Assembly (NCBI GenBank): GCA_916613615.1
Contig: OU744731.1
Coordinates: 11,786,726 to 11,850,725 of the forward strand
Source of the DNA: Steromphala cineraria
Lineage: Eukaryota > Mollusca > Gastropoda > Trochida > Trochidae
Reading direction: 5' to 3'
Length of the DNA stretch: 64,000 bases
A program made the position numbers and the translations under genes. Positions 11,498 through 22,743 of this stretch are shown piece after piece; position 1 is the first letter of the stretch, and the number at the start of each line of letters is the position of its first letter. The notes under the pieces were generated by a model. It was not told the origin of the DNA and did not search any database. It saw nothing but the letters and a program-made list of their open reading frames with translations.

Positions 11498-14199
11498 TTA
11501 AAAAGATTTGTACATGCATGAAGTTAAATTAAAGAATATGTGTCATTAAAGTCGATTTCACAAATCAATTGTCTCACAGAAGCCTAAGCAATTCATGCAG
11601 CACGCTGTTATTCTATTTCAAGGTGTGATTCGGGAGATCTCACCTCTGCATATAAAAAGAAATACTTTGTAAGACTCAATCCAATCACTAAACAACCTAA
11701 AACTTTAGAATGTCGTCCACTAGCTTCCTATATATATTTCTTTAACGTCTTATATCTAGAGTATAATTTGATCTCAATTATAATTCTAATTGTGGGTTAC
11801 TGACCGGGGGTGACTAGCATTTATAGCAATTGGTTGTTTTATATAATTATAAATATTCTGCTTCACATCCACGCAGAAGTCTATTTCACATAAATTTCAT
11901 ATTGATACCGATTGTCATTGTCCGGTTTTCGATCATTATCGTTACTTTACTTATTCTACCTTGTATACCTCCATCCTCCACTGTGCAGAACCGATTTACT
12001 TTAGCAACAATCGATAATCCGCGATCAAAGAACACCATTGATAAAGTTTGGCTCACGTGAATGCAAATAATGTGACAAGTACAATAGAGATCTAAAGACA
12101 TAATAATAGAATATAAAGAACTTATGTGATATCTATCTGCATTTATTGACCCATTGACCAAAAGGTGTTGAGTGCATAGACAGAAAAAAACTCACATAGA
12201 CAGAAAGACAGAAATAAAAATCTGTTCTGTCTCGTTTAATAGTTCTACACAAACGATCCCAACAAAGCATGTTTAAAATAATGATTCATCCAAGAAATAA
12301 AATAAGGTTGTTAAAGGATAAAGGATCATATAGGATATCAATTACTTTTAAGAAATATGCATTCACCGAGTATCTTATATTGAGTTACAATAATATGGAA
12401 CGATCAGAGTTTAGTGAAAATACACTTTCATTACTCTAAAATAGATTTTCAGCTTCTTGAACTGCCCCTAAAACACTTGGTAAGCTAATACGATATTTGT
12501 GTTGCAGTATTTCATTTGTATATGCATATTTTAATACCTATGAAGTTCCATGTAAGCCAGTCGGTTGGGTGTTATGATCATTAAGATTAACATTTGTTTT
12601 CCTTGTGAATACATAATCTATTTCAAGCCGTTTGTAATGTATTTACTGAGAAGCTCTCCACAACGGTTGGTTAGTTCGTCCTATATTTCCATTTTTATTC
12701 ATCAATTTTATTTTCAGTTCTTTTGAGAAATTTCTTAAGACAGTCGCTTTCCGACAATATGCACTTGTACAGATACACGAGATATAACCGGGATTCCCCA
12801 ATGTTTTTATTGCATATCTTTAGATGTGTTTTATATAAACCGTATTAAACCATTTAGATATTGAATAGAAAAGTTAGAATAACCGAAAACTTACAATGAT
12901 CGTGAGAATTGCAGGTCACAACTAAATTTTCAAAAGTCGATCAATCATTATTTAGAATATTTGTATGTGGTTTATTTGTATAAAGTAAAACATGAATTTG
13001 CAATATGTAAGACAATTGATATATTTTAGTTTGCCAGCCTGGCTCTAAAATAAGATAAATTTATTAACAAGTCTATTAGGAGACTCAAATGCTAAATGAA
13101 AATAATGAAAAATCAGTCTTCTTTCCATTTCATTTAATTTTCATACATTTATTGACCGTTTCATTTCAATGTCTAAGTTTTAGACTAAATATGTTCATTT
13201 TATTTATAGAACCGCATTGGACTCGTTAGGGTAAGAGCAGCAATAAACGTTCTTTAACAAACATGCGCCATTGTCATTAGCTCTATTACATAACATAAAG
13301 AGAAGTATTCCAAATCTTCCTTTCTCGCAAGAATACGAATGTGTATTCTCACTCAACTACTTACTCAAGCTAATGGTATGCATTCCGACAAACCAAAAGC
13401 CTTTTACAATGCAGCGACCACAGGTGTATTCGGGGGATACGGTTCACTGAGTTAAAAGCAGATATTGTACTATTTAACAAAGAAAGCAGATATTGGACCA
13501 AAATATGCTATCTTTGTTAAATATAACACAATCATCATGTAAATTCAAGGACACCCATTTTATTATTTCAGACTGAACGAGATACTAAGTTGCTATTTTT
13601 CTGTCATCATCATTTCACTCTGTTAAAATATTGGAACGTATTAGTGCTAAATTGAGCCATTTAATCATATTGCGTACACATGTACGCTATAAAAAGTACG
13701 CGATGAAAATGATTGCCTGCTTGTGATAAAAGAGTACAAAATCAAGTTTATCCTACAGCAAAATAACAATGCGCATTTTCTTAATGCATCAAAGTTTGAG
13801 TTGAAGTATCCACTACGATTTGGAAACACGGGTTTTATATCCACATTGACAGAATATATCTAGTGTTCTGTTACATACAGTATACAAATATAATAAAGTT
13901 TAACTATAGAAATGAAAGAAAAGCAAATCAATTTGAGAGATATTCAAATTCAGATAAAATAAAAGTCGCAAACAGAAGACCGTCACGTGAAATGCTGCAT
14001 GTTTTTACACCTGAACACTTCTCCATGACGCAATGATATTGCTACGGATTGCCACGAATCCCAAATCGTGATTACAAGATAATTCCCGTTTTAGGGGAGG
14101 TTGGGACTGTCTGTCTGCGTGTTGTGTACTGTCGCGACAATACACTGCTCACTTAGCCATGCAGTCACGTGTTGACCAGTGGATTTATGTTCTCTCATA
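11498..14199. other. No recognised gene; one dispersed repeat
   Basis: Non-coding. The piece around 13330-13460 (CGAATGTGTATT and GATACGGTTCACTGAGTTA) recurs at about 20825-20955, so both are copies of an unnamed dispersed repeat. A decayed (CAGA)n LINE-tail-like run lies at 12177-12215. Confidence 0.4.
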
Positions 14200-14430
14200 A
14201 ACTCCATCCCTTAATTCAATGTTTTATTTTATTATTATCTATATTTTGTTATATAATGATTGATATGTAAATTAATATGGTGTCTCACTTGTATGCCGGG
14301 TGCTATCTTTTTATCTGCAATTTTTTATATCATGTGAGATATTGTTTAATCATGCCACTTGTGAAATGGATGTATGCACGTGACACCGAAATAATATACT
14401 TTTCTTCTTTCTTCTTTTCTCTGTAGTTTT
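14200..14430 (+). mobile_element. LINE 3' UTR remnant with (TTC)n tail
   Basis: Ends 'cacgtgacaccgaaataata' followed by a TTC-rich run. This matches the reverse complement of 17587-17720 (TTGTGACACTGTAATAAAAT plus (TTC)n). Both look like 3' ends of one LINE family with a different simple-repeat tail from the (TCTG)n family. Confidence 0.5.
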
Positions 14431-14510
14431 ATTTATGTATAGTTATTTTTAAAACTTGCTTCTATATAGACATTTGTATCTAGGAATCAGACATTCATAG
14501 AGTGTTATAC

Positions 14511-15784
14511 CCCAGTCACACCAAACCCGTTTTTACTACGTTCTTATAAAACGGACTCGAACTGTGGGACAACGTAATGGACCTAATGTCAACTGTTTGC
14601 GAACCTTATAGAAATGGAAGGATGTTCTAAAATCTAACGTATGACCAACGTTATTTAAACGGGATTGTTGTACCTCGAACGGAATTTCCGTACTTCGACC
14701 CTTCCAAGAACTATTATCACGTGCTTCAGTCGGAAATCGATTTCATTTACGTTAGTATACAGTTTTCACCACGTCTATGACGTCCGCAAACAGATCTTAC
14801 CCGATCATAGTACGTATATAGGCAGTGACAACTTGGTCCAGATATGTTGAAATTAATTATTATGAAAAGGTTTTAAGGACGTTCCTACACAGGTCTATGA
14901 GTTTGCACAAGGTTCAGAACACATCGTATTCGTTGTTAGTACGTTTGAAATATTCTCAATTAGGTTTTTCTACTTTGGAAGTGCAAATTGAATTGACGAA
15001 TAAAAATTCATCACTTTTTCACTAACTCATGGGGATTTGGTAACTAAAAATGAACACTTTTGCATCTGGAATAGAGTGAATGTCGGTAAGTTTTGTGATT
15101 ACAATATGTGTATGTGTTTCTGCGCAACCTATATTTTTCAGTTGATAAAAAACTATTTTTCACGACTCTTTTGTATAAATGAATGATGTGAACTAAGAAT
15201 CAATATAGTTGTCCTTCAATTTTGTTGAAAGCAGGGCAACATTGCGGTAGTTTTGTGAAGAACAGAAAACAATAAAAGAAAACACTTTTTGGACAATGAA
15301 TAGACATAAACCTGATTATTATAAATGTTTTACTTTGACAGCGAGAACAGGTTTGAAACGGTCGAGAACTTGCTTGGTCTTTACCGAAAACGGGCCTGGA
15401 CGTGATGGCGTACAAACAGCACGCCCTACTGACCGCATGAAAACGTAGTAAAACGTGAAGCACTCTCTAAAAACGAGCTAGAACAGGATTGTGCGTATTA
15501 AGGCCGAGAAAGGTCTTTTTGATAACTTATGTTAACTGTCCGAGGACTCTATTAAACTGATTGGAAACGTGGTAAACAGGTAATTTTACCCGATCTATAA
15601 ACGTACTACAAACTGTCACAGGAATAGAGAGGTTGACGTACTAAAAACTGTGGATAAAAATTCTGGCGTCGTAGTTAGATAAAATGTAAACAAAAGTTTA
15701 TCGTTTCTATCCCGAAGGATGCCGTTTTGTGAACATTTTAGAACGGAGTAGAACGTTTTTAAAACTACCTTGGTGTGACTAAGG
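14511..15784. mobile_element. Non-autonomous DNA transposon, 1.27 kb, TIR AGTCACACCAA
   Basis: The left end 'agtcacaccaa' (14514-14524) and right end 'ttggtgtgact' (15770-15780) are perfect 11-bp inverted repeats. The neighbouring 'acgttct' blocks (14538 onwards and 15748 onwards) are also inverted. Inside, short motifs such as AAAACGTAGTA, AACGGAGTAGAACG and ACGTACTA recur in both orientations near the ends, typical of subterminal transposase-binding repeats. No transposase motif is visible in the chance ORFs. Target-site duplication not resolved, so the superfamily is open. The MULE fragment starts about 85 bp beyond the right end, but nothing ties the two together. Confidence 0.7.
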
Positions 15785-15869
15785 CACTCATTAACCCCTG
15801 GACATGCTTCACGGCTTAATGCCTGGGCCCCTTGTCAGCGTAACTGCCTGCTCTAGCGACGCTAATTAG

Positions 15870-16604
15870 CTCGTGTATGCTTTATTACCGGGTAAAAGTC
15901 AAGTTATGTATATAAGATTTATCAATCTATTGAAAGACATTTGTGCTCAGAGAAACATGGTTCTTAACCCAAGTCGGATATTCGTGGACTATGAAGTTGC
16001 AGTGCACAATGCTGCCTATAGCGTATTTCCTGGAATTGTTGTTTCTGGTTGCTTCTTCCATTACACCCAATGTGTCTGGCGGAAAGTGCAAGAATATGGC
16101 TTGGTTGTGCCATACAAGACGTCAAGGGATATTCATACTCTCGTGAGACGTGCAGCAGTTTTGCCACTTGTGCCAGTGAGAGAAGTTGAAGACGTCTGGT
16201 TGAATGCTCTACAGGAACTTGAAGCCAACGATGCAGCAACAACAAGCTTTACCGATTACATCACTGAGTACTGGGTTGAAAGGCATCGCTATCTTTGGAA
16301 CCACTATGCCACTGAAGGACCAAGAACCACTAATCACCTAGAAGGATGGCACAACAAGATGAAGAACAATGTCCAACATCCCCATCCGAACCTGTTCAAT
16401 CTCATCAAAGTACTCCAACAAGTTCAGGCATCGAATGAAATCAGGTTGATTCAATATAGAGCTGGAGGAAAGCGTGTGCCAAGAAAGAAGAAGTACAGAC
16501 AGATCGACTCAAGACTGGCACAGCTCAAACTGAGACATGCAAACGGACAATTGTCAACTGTAGCATTTGCCGATACTGCCTCTCACATGCTTCACCTTGA
16601 TTAA
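15870..16604 (+). pseudogene. MULE-type (Mutator-like) transposase, C-terminal half
   Basis: An open frame of about 244 codons begins abruptly with VYALLPGKSQVMYIRF and runs IFVDYEVAVHNA, VVSGCFFHYTQCVWRKVQ, then YWVERHRYLWNHY, TNHLEGWHNKMK and a basic C-terminus. These are the ordered landmarks of the animal MULE transposase domain: a DxE-type acidic residue in the DYE segment, the C-x3-H box with following R/K, and the conserved NHLEGWHNK block. The first catalytic Asp and any N-terminal FLYWCH zinc finger are missing upstream, so this is a 5'-truncated gene. It ends with a normal stop. The enzyme would cut and rejoin DNA at element ends. It could be the internal part of a decayed element or an unlinked fragment. 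Confidence 0.85.
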
Positions 16605-17586
16605 TCATGTATTTCATTTTAACCAAGACCATTATTGTCCAAATTTGTCTTTTAATATAGTGTTAAAATAGTATTTTAACCTTTAACTTTTGTTTCAAAT
16701 TTTGAGGAATCCTCGTTTTAACTGGATTGAAAATTTATTTCAATTGTTAACGTTTATATTCATAATAATAATATGCATATTTATATATGCGCCCAATCCA
16801 CCTCATATTTTCTTTCATTTTAGAATGCATGTTATATGCTTTTGTAAACTGGATTTAAAATGTCTTTTAAAATGTTAATGTTTAAATTTTTATATTTTAT
16901 ATTTTTAAGAATGTATGTTATATGTAAATCAACTGTTAGCTTTTCACATCATTTAAATTGTTAGCTTGATTTGAAATTGCTTTTCAAATGTTAAGGCTTT
17001 TTAAAAATTTACATAAGGTTATTTTACCTTGCAAAAATCAGGACATTTTAACAGTGTATGACATGTGATATAAAACATGTGAATAAAAATAGTTGTACAG
17101 AAAATATGCTCACAGACTTTGTTATTGTTGTTATAAGAGGGATTATGGACATCCTTATGTTGATAAGAATGTTGTTATTTCTGATTATTTCTGGTATATC
17201 TGTCTTGGTACGCCAACAAAATATTTTGCCAAAATCCGCCATTTTTACCAAATGTTGGCGTAGCAAGATTGAACCCTCCTCATCTCCCGAGAAGGGATGA
17301 AAGGAATCTGTCTAGTCTACCATAAAGTTCTGATTGTTTTATTGTTTCATGGAGATCAGTCGGGAAAAAGAAAAATGTAAATAAGGATAGCAAACAGCGA
17401 ATATCTTGCAATTTGCACCATTGTTGTTGGTATTTTAAGTTGATTTCTTCATCTATAGTATATTGACATATGAATACACAATCACTAACTTGTCAACAGA
17501 AATCTGTTCACACGAGCTGTGCGTGGTCGAAATTTCTGGTGAGCAAGTCCTGTAACTTTATAGCTTAAACATATTGACTTATTGTA
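16605..17586. other. No recognised feature
   Basis: AT-rich 3' flank of the transposase fragment; chance ORFs only. Confidence 0.45.
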
Positions 17587-17720
17587 GTTGTATAGAAGAA
17601 AAAGAAGAAGAACAATTATTTTATTACAGTGTCACAAGCTGTACATGCAAGAAGTAAAATCAAATTAGATAATCAATTAAAAACAGCTTCCGGCCAGGTG
17701 GCCTACGATACACTAGTTTC
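17587..17720 (-). mobile_element. LINE 3' end with (TTC)n tail
   Basis: On the minus strand this reads AGGCCACCTGGCC (a small hairpin), then TTGTGACACTGTAATAAAAT and (TTC)n. It is the same family as 14200-14430. Confidence 0.55.
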
Positions 17721-17789
17721 CTAAAATATACACATTAAATTTCACAATGATAGCATCATTAACTACCTTTCATAAAACCAACATATGCA

Positions 17790-18170
17790 TACTTAATTAC
17801 ATGCGTACATACAAATATTTATACATATTCGGTTACAAACATTCACATGATACAAACATACATACATACATCCATACAGAAAATTACACTTAAGCATAGT
17901 ATTATCTACATTTGCATACATACAAATATACATACACTTGTGCATTCCGCATATAGGCATTGACAAGGACACAAATACTCCGTGCAGACACACAAACATC
18001 ACATTTAACACTCATACATACATGTACTTGCTGCAAACAAACAATTAAATGAATGTCCCTAAAACAGGCAAGTCGAAAGAATTTTAATTTATCTATGCAT
18101 ATCGACATACACGCATATAGGCGTATAGCATTCATGATAACATACCCATACATACCTACATTCAAATAAA
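17790..18170. repeat. ACATAC-rich low-complexity DNA
   Basis: Interspersed (ACAT)n and (ACATAC)n runs. The minus-strand ORFs across it are rich in Met, Cys and Tyr because of the repeat and are not genes. Confidence 0.7.
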
Positions 18171-18179
18171 CTTAAATCA

Positions 18180-19417
18180 TCTGTTTAGTTCGGACTTGAG
18201 AACTAAGAAGAAACTCCTTGTAAAAACAGTGGAAAGAGTCATATTCAATAACTCCAAAGCTACGTGGGAAGAAACGCTGATGAGTGATAAGCAACGAAAG
18301 CTAAGGACTTACGTAACTTATTTAACAGAAATTAACAGAATTAGGAATGTGAGAAATATGTGAATGTCAATTTGTCAAGAAAACAACGAAGTGCCCTAGC
18401 AAAGTTCAGATGTGGTGTCGCCCCTTTAAGAATGGTGACTGGAAGATATGAGCGCATTCCTGTAGATGATAGACTTTGTTTTAACTGCCCGGATTATGTT
18501 GAAGACGAAGCGCATGTTTTACTCTTCTGTCCATTTTATTCTCATTTGATTTAAACAGTATTGTATTTCCATATAACATATACAAAATACACAACATTCA
18601 GAAATTATATACAATAGGGAAAAAAGATAAGCAAACAGGCAACAAATCCTATATATATGCGTCTCCTGAAAAACATAAAACGATTCAGATATCAAATGCA
18701 TTGGTGGAAATACAAAATTTGCAATTATTCATAGAAAACTGAAATTAATATTCAACTTTGTCTACATTTGCATTTGGTACAGATTTAAGGAGAGAAATTT
18801 AAAATCGGTTGGTATCATTTATGAAATGGTATACAGATATTAATAGGGATTCATTAGCACTCTGTGACAAGGATTTGTCGCCGCTTAGGACAGATTTTAA
18901 TGTTATACCGTTCTTAACAAAGTATCGGATCGGAATCTATCATATAATGGGCATTTAAAAAAATAATGAAAAGGATCCTCCCGAATGTTTCCACAAGAAC
19001 AGGCACGGCCTTTTGACAACCCTCTATCAGATAAATGTGAATTGAGATCGCTACATCATTTACGGACTGATCTTATACACCGTTGTCTTTTAAAATGGCC
19101 AGATTTTCCTTTTTTACCAGTTTTACAACAACGTGCCCGTATTTTTAATTGTGATGATTTCATCTTTAGTCTTGCCAAAACCTGTAGTAATATTTTAGAA
19201 CACCGGCGTTATTCCCTGTACAAATAACTTTTTACAGCACTTATATCTCTTACATGCATGTTTTTACAGTTTATAACATGTACTTTTATGTATGGTAACC
19301 ATCTCTCATAAATCGCTAAGCGATTGGTCGTGTATTTTAATGTATTTATTTTTAAGCACCCTGTATACTGTTTTACGAGTGAGATGTAAATAAAATTATA
19401 TGTCTGTCTGTCTGTCT
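18180..19417 (+). mobile_element. LINE 3' part, interrupted, (TCTG)n tail
   Basis: A coding remnant starts near 18230 (KLRTYVTYL), changes frame near 18360 and continues with FRCGVAPLRMVTGRYERIP and the knuckle CFNCPDYVEDEAHVLLFC. At about 18545 the protein breaks off at CPFYSHL and appears to resume near 19060 as RTDLIHRCLLKWPDF, ending AKTCSNILEHRRYSLYK. That resembles the end of the 4.1-kb copy (AKTCFYILQRRKHILYG). About 510 bp therefore appear inserted inside the ORF. The 3' end is AAATAAAATTATATG plus (TCTG)n to 19417. Confidence 0.75.
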
Positions 19418-19424
19418 TCACCAA

Positions 19425-19510
19425 CCACGCCCTCCTCAACCCCACTCCCCAATCACACCCACACCACACACCCAATCACACACTCACACACACCCACACA
19501 TATGTATACA
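19425..19510. repeat. CA/CCCA-rich low-complexity tract
   Basis: Runs of CACACC and CACACA directly after the LINE tail. Confidence 0.8.
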
Positions 19511-19984
19511 TACTGAAATATGGTAAATAAGTGTACACATACTTACACACATCTTTCGCACATATAAATAATGTCAAACATATAAAACATAGCTAACAGT
19601 TAAGAAAGAGTTTACGACGTCTGTACATTCTGTGAACAAGGGAGGCTAGGGATTAAATTACACAATTAGTATCCATTAAAAAACAGATTTGTTGCAGTGG
19701 GGTAAAGTTCAGGAAGGATGGCTCAAAAGAACTAACGTTTGTCCATAGATCGTATCTTAAGTCTGAGTATAAACTATTAGTCGCAATGAAAACGTATAGC
19801 TATGTTACATTACAAATATACGATATATACTTGACTGTAAATACACATATTTAACGCAAAATAAAGAGCAGCAAACTAGTGCAGATTCATTAACTAGAGC
19901 TTGATATACACTCGGTGCCAATGATAAATTATTTTAGAATTATCAATATATTAAGGAAGTATGAAATCCATTGTTTGCAAATGG

Positions 19985-20065
19985 TGTCCATGGTCTAAGG
20001 GTTAGCTGACTGGGCCTGAATCCAACTTCTCACACGTTCGAACCCATGTCACTTTCAGGCAATGA
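19985..20065 (+). repeat. tRNA-like SINE head, decayed
   Basis: Contains an A-box-like segment (TGGTCTAAGGGTTAGCTGAC) and, about 35 nt later, a B-box-like GTTCGAACCC. The acceptor stem is not paired, so this is a tRNA-derived SINE or tRNA relic and not a tRNA gene. Confidence 0.5.
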
Positions 20066-20129
20066 AGAACACACCGGCACGCGGAATCCGCGGACAATAT
20101 GATTTTGTTTATTAATAATTACTCGAACA

Positions 20130-20653
20130 TAACAGAAGAAGAATATGAATATCTTCATAACTTCGAATATGATGACAGGACGACACTGCAGACCCCCCAC
20201 CCCATTAGAGCGTAGATTTTGTCGATTTTGTCAAAATGTTGAAACAGAAGTTCATTTTATTTCAGAATGCCACTTTTACAATGATCAAAGAAGCAATTTT
20301 AATTTAGTTTGTTATAATGCAACGGGGCCTTTGGACCTATTTATCAAACTGTTAACGGAAAATAGCCCAAAATGCATTAAATGTATCAGTACAACAATAA
20401 GGAATATGTTTTTTAGAAGGCAATTATTTTCATAACTCTTACATGTATTTACTTATTTAATTAATTTTTTTAAAATTTTAAGCCTGTATTATCGCTACTT
20501 TTACATACCTATATTTACGAATATATTGTACACTGTTTTATCTTGTAAAGTGTCTCATAAGCCAAACATTGGCTGGTTGTTAAATATATATTATGTCTTT
20601 TAATCATGCTTTTTACAATGTATATTTAACTTGTGACACTATAATAAACTATA

Positions 20654-20694
<41 letters not shown>
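20130..20694 (+). mobile_element. 5'-truncated LINE, same family as 1500-1998
   Basis: The frame 20145-20435 encodes the C-terminal knuckle CRFCQNVETEVHFISEC (C-x2-C-x7-H-x4-C) and ends RNMFFRRQLFS. The 3' UTR contains the GTCTCATAAGCCAAAC block shared with 1876-1915. It ends ATAATAAACTATATC plus eight or more TCTG units. Only about 100 codons of ORF2 remain. Confidence 0.85.
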
Positions 20695-21045
20695 GATGGA
20701 CAGCATAACTTTACATTCCACTACCAATGCGCGGTTATAAGCATGTCCCACTGCCATAAACTGAATTACATAATGTAGTTCTGCGCAATCATCTAATCAT
20801 CTCATCAATCGTCCCTCTCTAGAATCCGAATGTGTATTGTAACATAAACTGTTTATTGAAACTTAATGTTTTGACACACCGACCTACAGTACTTGTGTAT
20901 TACACTTGAGCGACCGCTGGCGTGTTCAGGAGATACGGTTCACTGAGTTAATTGCACCAGCCATTATCTGGTAACGCTTTTTATGTTATCATGTTTAGAA
21001 AACAATACGACAATTCATTTCAATAACTTATTTAATAGCTATCAA
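20695..21045. other. Dispersed-repeat copy, no gene
   Basis: Bases about 20825-20955 match 13330-13460; otherwise nothing recognised. Confidence 0.4.
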
Positions 21046-21263
21046 GATAGACAGACAGACAGACAGATAATTTATTTGAGTCTCACCTCAACATAAAAAA
21101 TACAGGTAAAGTACAATGTAATATATGCATTAAAAAAATCGAATTAAAATGTTGAGCCAATCTTTACAGATTTATGAGAGACTAATAAACGTATAAAATA
21201 AGAAACAAAAGGAATACAGGGTATATAATACAACTATTTACAATATAAGTTAACCATATAAAA
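21046..21263 (-). mobile_element. Older LINE 3' UTR, (TCTG)n family
   Basis: (CAGA)n at 21050-21068 followed by a GAGTCTCACCTCA block and a GAGAGACTA block. These match the minus-strand LINE 3' UTR at 3905-4020. It served as the target for the insertion at 21277. Confidence 0.75.
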
Positions 21264-21276
21264 GTAAGATATTAAA

Positions 21277-21846
21277 AATGAAACTAGTTGATTGTGACAT
21301 ATGTTCAACATGTGGTTTAAGTGAGAATATTTATCATGTATACATTGAATGTCCAACTGTTAAAACTTTCTGGAACGAATTCACTCAATTTGTCAATAGA
21401 GTTTTAAATACAACATTTGCATTTTCCGACCAAGACATACTTTTCTGTGCGAATAGTAACCACTTGTTGAACCATATGATACTATTAGCGAAACGACATA
21501 TTTTTGTTATGAATATTAAAGGTTTGAAACCAAGCTTTACATTATATAAATGCATTTTGAAGGATGTTCTTATCATCGAAAAATATATTGCTAGAACAAA
21601 TGTCAATATGAATTGTTTTGAGAGAAAATGGAACATCCTTGACGATTTCATCTAATGCTATTTGATCACATTTGATACCAATGTACACCCTTTTTGTTAC
21701 TTACTTCCCAACACTGATTGTAAAAATGCATGCCGTTGCCATTGTTCATCCAGTTATCTTATTACTATCTCACTGTTCATTACCAAACATACTTGATTGT
21801 ATCCAAATGAAATGAATAAAAAAACTTTCAAAAAAAAAAAAAAAAA
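21277..21846 (+). mobile_element. 5'-truncated poly(A) LINE with 13-bp target-site duplication
   Basis: The direct repeat 'gtaagatattaaa' occurs at 21264-21276 and 21847-21859, flanking the element exactly. The insert encodes an ORF2 C-terminus of 125 residues with the knuckle CSTCGLSENIYHVYIEC and TFWNEFTQFVNRVL, then a short 3' UTR, AATGAATAAA and a 16-nt poly(A). The long target-site duplication plus poly(A) indicate L1-type target-primed insertion. It is a different LINE from the simple-repeat-tailed families around it, and younger than the 21046-21263 copy into which it inserted. Confidence 0.9.
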
Positions 21847-21982
21847 GTAAGATATTAAAGTGATATGTGTTTGTCGTAAGTTAGTTCTGTGGCAGGATAA
21901 TTGCACTCAAGTTTAATCCGCTCCGACACACACAATATTATTAATAGATGTCTAATCAATTTGTCAACATTGAGAGATTGTA

Positions 21983-22743
21983 GGACAAAACCCCACCCTG
22001 ACAAAAGCCCACGCGGACAAAAGCCCATAGGACTAAAGCCCACCCTGACAAAACCCCATACCTATTTTCTCATATGGAGACAAAAGCCCACCAATCTTAA
22101 TTAGTAGAGTAGAGAATGTATTGTTTGTATTTTAGTATGTGTTGATAACTGACAAGGATGAATAGGTTAAGAAAAATGAGAATAGATTGGAGATAAGTGA
22201 GTTGTTAATGTCACTTAAAGTAGGTATAAAAGAAGCAGAACTTCTCTACTCAGTGTGCATTAAGATGGAAATGGAGATTTTGAAGAACAACAAAGGATGT
22301 GTTAAGATAAGTTTTGATGAAGCCGCCGGAGAGGACTTTAATGTGGGGGCTCTATGAAAACATCCTTAAGTGTAAGTTAATCCTATTTAATATTTTAAGA
22401 AAGATTTAAAATTTTATTAAATTGATTTATCGATTCATATATATTTTTTTTTTAAAGTTAACATATCATTTATGTTTTATTCATATATATTTCAATTTTA
22501 TTTTTATTTATGACATTTTTATGTATATTGCAGATGGAGGATCCAGAACTGGTTCAAGACCACTCACGGTCACATTAACACAAATGATGGTTAAAATGTA
22601 TTATTATGGAATAAAAGTTGTTAAAATACAAGTGTGGGGTTTTGTCCTGGTATCTGTGGGATTGGTGTGGGGTTTTGTCAGGGTGGGCTTTAGTCCTATG
22701 GGCTTTTGTCCGCGTGGGCTTTTGTCAGGGTGGGGTTTTGTCC
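21983..22743. mobile_element. Non-autonomous DNA transposon with 80-bp TIRs
   Basis: Bases 21983-22062 and the reverse complement of 22664-22743 agree at 79 of 80 positions. The TIR is itself built of repeats of a 'gacaaaagccca'-type unit (GGACAAAACCCC, TGACAAAAGCCC, GGACAAAAGCCC, GGACTAAAGCCC). Extra units lie just inside at 22078-22093 and 22634-22647. The interior has no transposase, only a 31-codon frame starting at 22265 (MEMEILKNNKGCVKISF). Long repetitive TIRs fit MULE-like elements. The target-site duplication is not clear (9-bp flanks do not match). High TIR identity suggests recent mobility. Confidence 0.85.

Noticed and set aside
14511..16604. TIR element and MULE fragment as one autonomous transposon
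   Set aside because: The transposase fragment begins outside the right TIR and is itself 5'-truncated, so the association is only adjacency.
17793..18165. Met/Cys/Tyr-rich minus ORFs
   Set aside because: Low-complexity ACATAC repeat.
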